Virus record (IMG/VR): IMGVR_UViG_3300010885_075200
Coordinates: 1 to 63,871 of that record
Length of the DNA: 63,871 bases
From: a virus
Direction: 5' to 3' (one strand)
The position numbers and the translations under genes were made by a program. The notes under the pieces were generated by a model that saw nothing but the letters and a program-made list of their open reading frames with translations, made no database searches and had not been told where the DNA came from. Positions 58,764 to 63,871 of the stretch are shown piece after piece. Positions within the stretch are counted from its first letter, which is position 1, and each line of letters begins with the position of its first letter.

Positions 58764-61238
58764 ATGATAAAGAGAGCTTCATCATCTGAAATATTTGATA
58801 TTTATACAAAGAAAATGATATCAAAAAGATCATCTGCAGCAGGCGCTTTTGAAGGAATCTTAAGATTTGTCGATGATCTTTCTGAATCTGCAATGAAAAT
58901 TGGAGGATCACAGATTGATGATGCAGTATTAAATTCTGTAACTGCAGCTGGAAGATTAAGGCCAGAACTTCAATCTGGTATAAAATTAATTTCAAAAATA
59001 GATGAATCTCGCGCAATATTAAAAGTAGAAAGATTAGCCCAAAGTGCACATATTGCAGAGGGTGCTGAAGATATTCTTAGGGCTGCAAACAGATCTGGGT
59101 ACACAGAATCTGATGTTGTAAGATTTTTAGAAAAATATACAACAGATTTAAGAAAGATGTCATCAGAGTATGAAGCGCTTACCTCAGGCACTCCAACTGA
59201 TGAGCAGGTAATTAGGTTTGTTACTGAAAATGAAAAAGCAATAAAGTTTTTTAATGAGACTCAGGGCCCAAAAATGCAAAGGGTCCTGTCAGACGAGTTT
59301 GCAGAAGCAGGAAAAAGGGCTGCCATGTCCGGAAAGAGAGAGGTTTCTATGGCAGAAGCCGGACTAGCCTCTGGTGGAGCTACTCGCCCAAGGACGGGTG
59401 ATCCGTCAGATACACCAGCAAGACGCCCTTCTGGTGATACATCAGACCCACCATCAACTGGAAGGCCAAAAACACAGGCTGAGATTGATGCAGAGCTTGA
59501 AAGATATAGAGCAAATACAGAAAAAATTAAAACTGATACTGCAAAAGTTAATGCAGATGCAGATGCTACAGCAGCCAGTTCAAAAATGAAAGGATATGTT
59601 GGTATGGCCGCATTGGGTGGTTCATTATTAGCTGGAGCAATACAGCTTGGTATATTTGGAGGTATTGGTGCGGCTGGACTTGGATTATGGAATAAGATAT
59701 CTGGTAAAATTGCCGCAGCATCAGGTGAATCAGAAGAACATTTTCAAAAGCTAAAAGATGCAATAGCCTGTATTGATGCAATCGATCTAGAGCCGGGAAG
59801 TCCTGCTGTAGAGCAGAGAGAAAATATAAAAAATAACCTTAACGCAGTACTTTTAATTGAAGAAATTGGAAATAATCCTGATAGGGCACAGTCAAAAGAG
59901 TTTTTTGATAATGGCATTGCCGCAGGAAAAGCTCTTATGGGAGATGGAGAGGGATCAATCTCCTTATTTGTAAAGACAATATCAGAGCATCCAATGGATA
60001 ACCTTGAGGGCTTTTTTAAAGGCAATAAGTATACATCAACCGCCTCTGGAGTAGTTGGTGGCGCTGCGTCTGGATTCATGATGTCAAAAACACTAATTGG
60101 TGGAGTTATTGGCGCTGCAGTAGGTGGCCTTGCTGGATATAGGTTTTTGGGTGATTGGTATGATGATGAGATGACATGTGTCTTAAAAGCTGGCGATGCT
60201 ATAAAGCAGATTGATAATGCATTCTCAAAATATCTTGGAATTAATCAGGATGGTAGCCCAATTGATGGAGGCACAATCGCTGACAGGGGTAGCGCAGTAG
60301 AAACTCCACGTCAAACTCGTGAAGATGCTGGCGGATCAGCAGATGATATAAGCTTCCTAGAGAGAGTTCTTGCTGCTGGTGCTACACAGAAATTAATTGG
60401 CATTCCTGGAATTGAATTAACAAACGAGGTTAAGCTAACTCAAGCATATAATATGGCTTGTGGTGGCATAAGAAATGCTGCAGAAATTATATTGATGAAG
60501 AATCCAAATATAAAGAGCTGGATACAATATATAAGAGAGAATGATCCAGGTATATTGACAGCTCCAGTTGACTCTAGTCTTTCTGGAAATAAATCAGCAA
60601 AATCATTCTTACAATCGCTTTACCTTACTCTACAGGCCACATTTAAGAATGCAGTGAGAGGAAATCGTGGATTCTTGGGTTTAACTCCAAATACAGAAAA
60701 GCTCTCTCAGTTAATTAGATCCCAGCTTGCAAAAGAGGGAATAACAATAACAGCAAAAAATAATTTAAATAAAATGAAAAAGACATCAAAATCTATTAAT
60801 AATCAAGAGTTAATACGAAAAGCTGCTGAAACAAGAGTTTCTTATTTTGGAGACGCCAATTTGGGTCTCAAAGAACAACTTACTAAGTCTTATTATGCTG
60901 GTCTAACTGACATGTATAATGAGAAGCCTCAGAAAAGATCTTCTGACTACAAAGATCTTTATGGTTTTCAAGAAGAAACCGGAGAGGACCTCGTCCTACA
61001 GAGTCATCCAAAGTCAGTTACTTTGGCAGACGCAATGGGCAAAGGAGGCTTGGTAGAAAATGGCTTAGAAGCGAAAGAAAAGTCAACATATGTTGCCTTA
61101 AATACCCCAAGCGGTAATTTCCAGTCTAAGTATGCCTCAACCATCGTTTACCTTAAAAAATTAGCAAAGGCAGCCGATGATCAGGGCAAGAAAGAAGTTT
61201 CAAAACTTATAAATCAGACAATTCAAAAACTAAAATAA
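58764..61238 (+). CDS. Large virion-cluster protein with two glycine-rich hydrophobic segments
   Basis: An 824-residue protein. The N-terminal ~210 residues are helical; a low-complexity Pro/Thr/Arg/Asp linker and coiled coil follow. Two Gly/Ala-rich hydrophobic segments are at about 275-315 (GMAALGGSLLAGAIQLGIFG) and 428-465 (LIGGVIGAAVGGLAGYRFLG), of the type that can insert in membranes. The C-terminus carries LAKAADDQGKKEVSKLINQ. It may be an internal head or ejected protein that contacts the host membrane. The ATG at 58764 (GAGG seven bases upstream) is preferred to a TTG at 58749. No enzyme domain is recognised. Confidence 0.65.
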   Translation: MIKRASSSEIFDIYTKKMISKRSSAAGAFEGILRFVDDLSESAMKIGGSQIDDAVLNSVTAAGRLRPELQSGIKLISKIDESRAILKVERLAQSAHIAEGAEDILRAANRSGYTESDVVRFLEKYTTDLRKMSSEYEALTSGTPTDEQVIRFVTENEKAIKFFNETQGPKMQRVLSDEFAEAGKRAAMSGKREVSMAEAGLASGGATRPRTGDPSDTPARRPSGDTSDPPSTGRPKTQAEIDAELERYRANTEKIKTDTAKVNADADATAASSKMKGYVGMAALGGSLLAGAIQLGIFGGIGAAGLGLWNKISGKIAAASGESEEHFQKLKDAIACIDAIDLEPGSPAVEQRENIKNNLNAVLLIEEIGNNPDRAQSKEFFDNGIAAGKALMGDGEGSISLFVKTISEHPMDNLEGFFKGNKYTSTASGVVGGAASGFMMSKTLIGGVIGAAVGGLAGYRFLGDWYDDEMTCVLKAGDAIKQIDNAFSKYLGINQDGSPIDGGTIADRGSAVETPRQTREDAGGSADDISFLERVLAAGATQKLIGIPGIELTNEVKLTQAYNMACGGIRNAAEIILMKNPNIKSWIQYIRENDPGILTAPVDSSLSGNKSAKSFLQSLYLTLQATFKNAVRGNRGFLGLTPNTEKLSQLIRSQLAKEGITITAKNNLNKMKKTSKSINNQELIRKAAETRVSYFGDANLGLKEQLTKSYYAGLTDMYNEKPQKRSSDYKDLYGFQEETGEDLVLQSHPKSVTLADAMGKGGLVENGLEAKEKSTYVALNTPSGNFQSKYASTIVYLKKLAKAADDQGKKEVSKLINQTIQKLK

Positions 61239-61255
61239 TTTAGGAGAATTTTAAT

Positions 61256-61894
61256 ATGGCACTCAAACCACTCACTCCTGGCTACCTTCCACTCGGCCAG
61301 TACGACCTTCTCGACTCAGCACCAACAATCGTTGGTGGCGAAGTTGGTGTTTTCGGAACCGCAGTATCTGCAGATTACTACGCTGCTGATGCAGGTGGTC
61401 CATCAATCGGTGTAGACGTAAAAGTAACCGCTGATCAGGCAGTTGCAGGCGAAGTATTCGGCCTTCTTGACGAAGGTACCTCCGGATACGGCACCTACTA
61501 CGGAACAGTTATCGGTGGCACTGTTGGTCAGGGCACTGCATTCGCTTCTGGCGTTGCAGCAACCGCAGCATCAGGCACCGGCTACGTTGTAGTTGGACCA
61601 AGAACCTCATTTGCCTCAGGAAAAGCAACCCTCTGGACAATGCCAGGTCTTTACGGCGTAACAGCCGATGCCTTTGCATCAACACCAACTGCATCATCAT
61701 TCGGTCCAAACACCAAACTATACGGCACAGCATCAACAGGCAAGCTTGCACCATCCCTTGGAACAGTCCAGGTTGCAGTTGGCATAAATTCTGTATCAGA
61801 TAGCTCATTAGTATCAACCTCTGCAGCTGCAGCAACCGGCACAGCTTCAGCAACAGAGTACTATGCAATCTACCTCTTGGGCACCCACGTATAA
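61256..61894 (+). CDS. Probable major head decoration or second structural protein
   Basis: A 212-residue Ala/Gly/Thr-rich beta protein with almost no charge clusters. Its codons (TAC, ATC, CTC, GGC) are as strongly biased as those of the adjacent capsid gene, pointing to a very abundant product. It lies 29 bases before the capsid gene, a common place for decoration or cementing proteins. TAGGAG precedes the ATG. No named family is recognised. Confidence 0.65.
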   Translation: MALKPLTPGYLPLGQYDLLDSAPTIVGGEVGVFGTAVSADYYAADAGGPSIGVDVKVTADQAVAGEVFGLLDEGTSGYGTYYGTVIGGTVGQGTAFASGVAATAASGTGYVVVGPRTSFASGKATLWTMPGLYGVTADAFASTPTASSFGPNTKLYGTASTGKLAPSLGTVQVAVGINSVSDSSLVSTSAAAATGTASATEYYAIYLLGTHV

Positions 61895-61923
61895 TTTACT
61901 GAGTAATTAAGGAGAAAAATAAA

Positions 61924-62964
61924 ATGTCAAATATCTTCAATACACACGGCGAACTCAATGCCGGTAACGTAAAAGAGGCCCTTCAGCAGATTGTCAAGTA
62001 CGCTTCAATCATCGAAGAGCTTCAGCCATCAAATGCAGTAATTGCATCTGGCCCATCACTCAACGACGATCAGCGCGACGAAATGATCAAGCAGGCTCTT
62101 CTTACTCAGGAAGGCAAAGTAGCTCTCGGTCAGGCAATGGCAACCCCAATCCGCCGCAACTTAGACTACGCAGGCGTTGGCCGTAAGGCTCTCGTTGTAG
62201 ACCCACTCCCACAGGGCGCTCTCCCAGTTTACGACCGCGACATCGACGTTGCTGCCGTTGTTATCTCTTCAAATGGTTCCGCTCCAGAAAGCCGTGTTTT
62301 CGGTGATCGCGTAACCGTTCCAGAGTTCGAAATCGTCAGCAATCCAACCGTCCGTATCGCTGAAGTCAAACGTCGTCGTTTCAACGTCATCGACCGTGCC
62401 CAGCAGAAGGCTCGTCAGGAAATCCAGGCCCAGGAAGACGCCAACGTCTTTGCTGCCCTCGACTTCGCATCTGACACCACCAAGGGCGGCGAGAACACCA
62501 ACCAGAGACTCGATCTAAACGACACTGCTACAAGCGGCAAGCTTTCAAAGAACGGCATGCTCTCTCTCAAGCGTCAGATTGACCGTTGGGACCTTGTAAC
62601 CTCAAAGTACTTCATGAACATCAATGAGTTCACTGATATCCTCAGCTGGGAGTCAGCAGGTGCAGCAGGCTCTTCTCAGGTTGACCCAGTCACCCAGAGA
62701 GAGATCCTCCAGACCGGTCTTTACGGCCAGATCTTCGGCGCAGACATCATCGTCTCAAAGATTGTTCCAGCAGGCAAGGCTTTTGCCACTGCAGAGCCAG
62801 AGTTTGTAGGTGTCATGCCAGTTCGTCAGGACATCGAAGTCCTCCCAGCAGACGAGCCAAAGCAGCTCAAGCTCGGTTGGGTTGTCTCTGAGATCGTCGG
62901 TATCGGTATCGTCAACCCACGTGGCGTTGCTTCCGGTACAATCCAGGGCTCAGAGTCTATCTAA
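61924..62964 (+). CDS. Major capsid protein (HK97-fold type)
   Basis: A 346-residue protein with the organisation of HK97-like capsid proteins: a helical N-terminal arm (residues 1-60), an E-loop-like region around VVDPLPQGALPVYDRDIDVA, the spine-helix region around RRRFNVIDRAQQKARQEIQA, and a C-terminal A-domain ending in WVVSEIVGIGIVNPRGVA. Strong codon bias (CGT, CTC, ATC), an AAGGAG Shine-Dalgarno and a terminator right after the gene mark it as the most highly expressed in the cluster. The N-terminal arm may be removed by the upstream protease. Confidence 0.88.
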   Translation: MSNIFNTHGELNAGNVKEALQQIVKYASIIEELQPSNAVIASGPSLNDDQRDEMIKQALLTQEGKVALGQAMATPIRRNLDYAGVGRKALVVDPLPQGALPVYDRDIDVAAVVISSNGSAPESRVFGDRVTVPEFEIVSNPTVRIAEVKRRRFNVIDRAQQKARQEIQAQEDANVFAALDFASDTTKGGENTNQRLDLNDTATSGKLSKNGMLSLKRQIDRWDLVTSKYFMNINEFTDILSWESAGAAGSSQVDPVTQREILQTGLYGQIFGADIIVSKIVPAGKAFATAEPEFVGVMPVRQDIEVLPADEPKQLKLGWVVSEIVGIGIVNPRGVASGTIQGSESI

Positions 62965-62985
62965 TTTTTTAGATAGCATCTAGAA

Positions 62986-63024
62986 TAAGGCCAGGTAGGG
63001 AAACTTACCTGGCTTTATTTTTTT
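62986..63024 (+). terminator. Rho-independent terminator after the capsid gene
   Basis: A 14-bp stem with two G-U pairs (62986-62999 with 63004-63017; core GCCAGGTA) capped by a GAAA tetraloop and followed by seven Ts. Confidence 0.92.
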
Positions 63025-63047
63025 AGTAAAATTAAATTGAGGTTAAA

Positions 63048-63272
63048 GTGAATAAAAAAGAAATGCAGAATAGGATAAAATTTTCACCAGCATATAAAAA
63101 GAAAATTTTAGAATCAAAACCAACATCAATATCTAGAAGAGAGCAAAATTATATTGATGATTCTGATTTAAAAAAAGATAGCATTGTGTCTGACTTTTTT
63201 GAATTTGAAAAGGAATTATCCGAAATGAAGCCGTCAAATAAAATAAATTCAAGTAGTGACGATTTAAAATAA
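63048..63272 (+). CDS. Small hypothetical protein
   Basis: Seventy-four residues, charged and basic at the start (GTG start, GAGG upstream). No family is recognised. Codon use is AT-rich, unlike the capsid gene before it. Confidence 0.55.
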   Translation: MNKKEMQNRIKFSPAYKKKILESKPTSISRREQNYIDDSDLKKDSIVSDFFEFEKELSEMKPSNKINSSSDDLK

Positions 63273-63338
63273 AATAAATTTATTATTTATTGATAAACAC
63301 AATCATTTTACTTTTAGAAATATAATCATTTATATTTT

Positions 63339-63347
63339 CTATTTATA
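63339..63347 (+). promoter_or_regulatory. Candidate late-type promoter motif CTATTTATA
   Basis: In the 99-base, very AT-rich gap between two small genes, the longest gap of the window. The gap otherwise shows no gene or hairpin. Confidence 0.4.
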
Positions 63348-63371
63348 TTTTAATACTATGGAAGAACAGAT

Positions 63372-63620
63372 ATGATCAGTGTAGTAGGAACAATGGAAGA
63401 TAATAAATTTATAACATCAGATTTATCACTTGCTGCATTTTTAACAATGAAGGGTATGACATTATCCCGTTGTAATAAAACTGCAACTGGAAAGTTTGAA
63501 TTTATTTTTGACGATCCAGATGAAAAAGCACCTGGATTATCAATGAATTATTTAAATAGTGAATTTTGTAAATTTGATAATCATGTTAGAACATTAAAAA
63601 AAATGTTATACAAAAATTAA
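63372..63620 (+). CDS. Small hypothetical protein
   Basis: An 82-residue protein with a compact mixed fold (FITSDLSLAAFLTMKGMTLS, then FEFIFDDPDEKAPGL). The text resembles short phage proteins of about 80 residues with a DUF5659-like look, but this is only an impression. GGAAGA precedes the ATG. Confidence 0.58.
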   Translation: MISVVGTMEDNKFITSDLSLAAFLTMKGMTLSRCNKTATGKFEFIFDDPDEKAPGLSMNYLNSEFCKFDNHVRTLKKMLYKN

Positions 63621-63635
63621 AAATAGCTTATTTTC

Positions 63636-63644
63636 TACTAATAT
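63636..63644 (+). promoter_or_regulatory. Candidate late-type promoter motif CTACTAATA
   Basis: In the 88-base gap before the last gene, followed by a run of eight Ts and 64 bases from the ATG. Confidence 0.4.
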
Positions 63645-63708
63645 TTTTTTTGAATATTACAGTTTAGTCATAAGTTAGGTTTTAACATTTCTCAATGGGA
63701 ATAACTTA

Positions 63709-63871
63709 ATGGCAAGAGTTCTTCAAACAGGTTTTGAGTTTCCTGGAACAGGACCTACACTTGGTACAGGTGTAGGAATTCCTGCATCCTGGGTTCCTGC
63801 TGCAAGCATCCCTTCGCTTGGTCTACCAATTACTTCTGCTGGCACAGCAGTAGCAGTTTTAAAGCAGGGAA
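63709..63871 (+). CDS. Hypothetical structural protein, 3'-truncated by window end
   Basis: An ATG at 63709 with GGGA upstream opens a frame that runs to the window edge (54 residues: MARVLQTGFEFPGTGP and onward). The sequence is Gly/Pro/Ala/Thr-rich and non-charged, like virion proteins. The family cannot be named from this fragment. Confidence 0.6.
   Translation, partial: MARVLQTGFEFPGTGPTLGTGVGIPASWVPAASIPSLGLPITSAGTAVAVLKQG

Noticed and set aside
1-63871. Prophage or integrated element
   Set aside because: No integrase, excisionase, repressor, attachment-site repeat or flanking bacterial gene is visible in the window.

Overview
The window looks like one contiguous piece of the genome of a large, AT-rich, tailed double-stranded DNA phage (Caudoviricetes). 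The evidence is a complete head-packaging set (terminase large subunit, portal, maturation protease/scaffold, major capsid protein), long repetitive fibre proteins and a self-contained replication/recombination set. Genes are packed tightly: 64 are recognised, 63 on the + strand and one on the - strand, many joined by TAATG or short overlaps. No gap between genes exceeds about 100 bases. No integrase, repressor, tRNA gene, transposon or CRISPR array is visible. The host cannot be named from sequence alone. Shine-Dalgarno sites of GGAG type and U-tailed hairpin terminators point to a bacterial host.

Layout. (1) 1-6325: 3' end of a MoxR-type AAA ATPase, its VWA/metallopeptidase partner, an M16 zinc peptidase, ThyX, a DUF1360 membrane protein, Hsp20, a KhpA-like KH protein, an HNH-like protein and an HU-like protein. 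(2) 6327-10183: two long repeat-built fibre or adhesin-like proteins. (3) 10208-19225: FtsK/HerA-type ATPase, primase zinc-binding domain, SbcD/SbcC (gp47/gp46-like), a RecB/Cas4-like nuclease and a sigma-like factor with an inserted zinc ribbon. (4) 19238-26605: one 2455-residue protein of unknown function. (5) 26614-39163: DnaE-type replicative polymerase, a - strand cysteine synthase, a UvsY-like candidate, a gp32-like ssDNA-binding protein, RuvC, GroEL, RecA, the Toprim half of the primase and a second sigma-like HTH protein. (6) 39246-63871: the virion morphogenesis cluster, with terminase, portal, a protease-scaffold fusion and capsid, plus a shortened CCA-adding-enzyme-like nucleotidyltransferase. 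The window ends inside another gene.

How it works together. Replication would use DnaE with a primase split into two genes about 26 kb apart, ssDNA-binding protein, RecA, a UvsY-like mediator, SbcCD, a RecB-like nuclease and RuvC. This is the logic of recombination-dependent replication. Nucleotide and amino-acid supply is represented by ThyX and a CysM-like enzyme. Protein quality control is represented by GroEL, Hsp20 and the AAA/VWA and M16 proteins. Two sigma-like proteins, and two different short sequence motifs in front of replication genes and of virion genes, suggest phage-controlled temporal expression.

Best leads: an in-frame internal start with a strong Shine-Dalgarno that would make a nested scaffold inside the protease gene; the split primase; the zinc-ribbon sigma factor; two candidate promoter motifs; short GC-rich patches inside catalytic coding regions; a DUF192-like domain inside a virion-cluster protein; and the giant protein, whose N-terminus resembles those of virion-cluster proteins.
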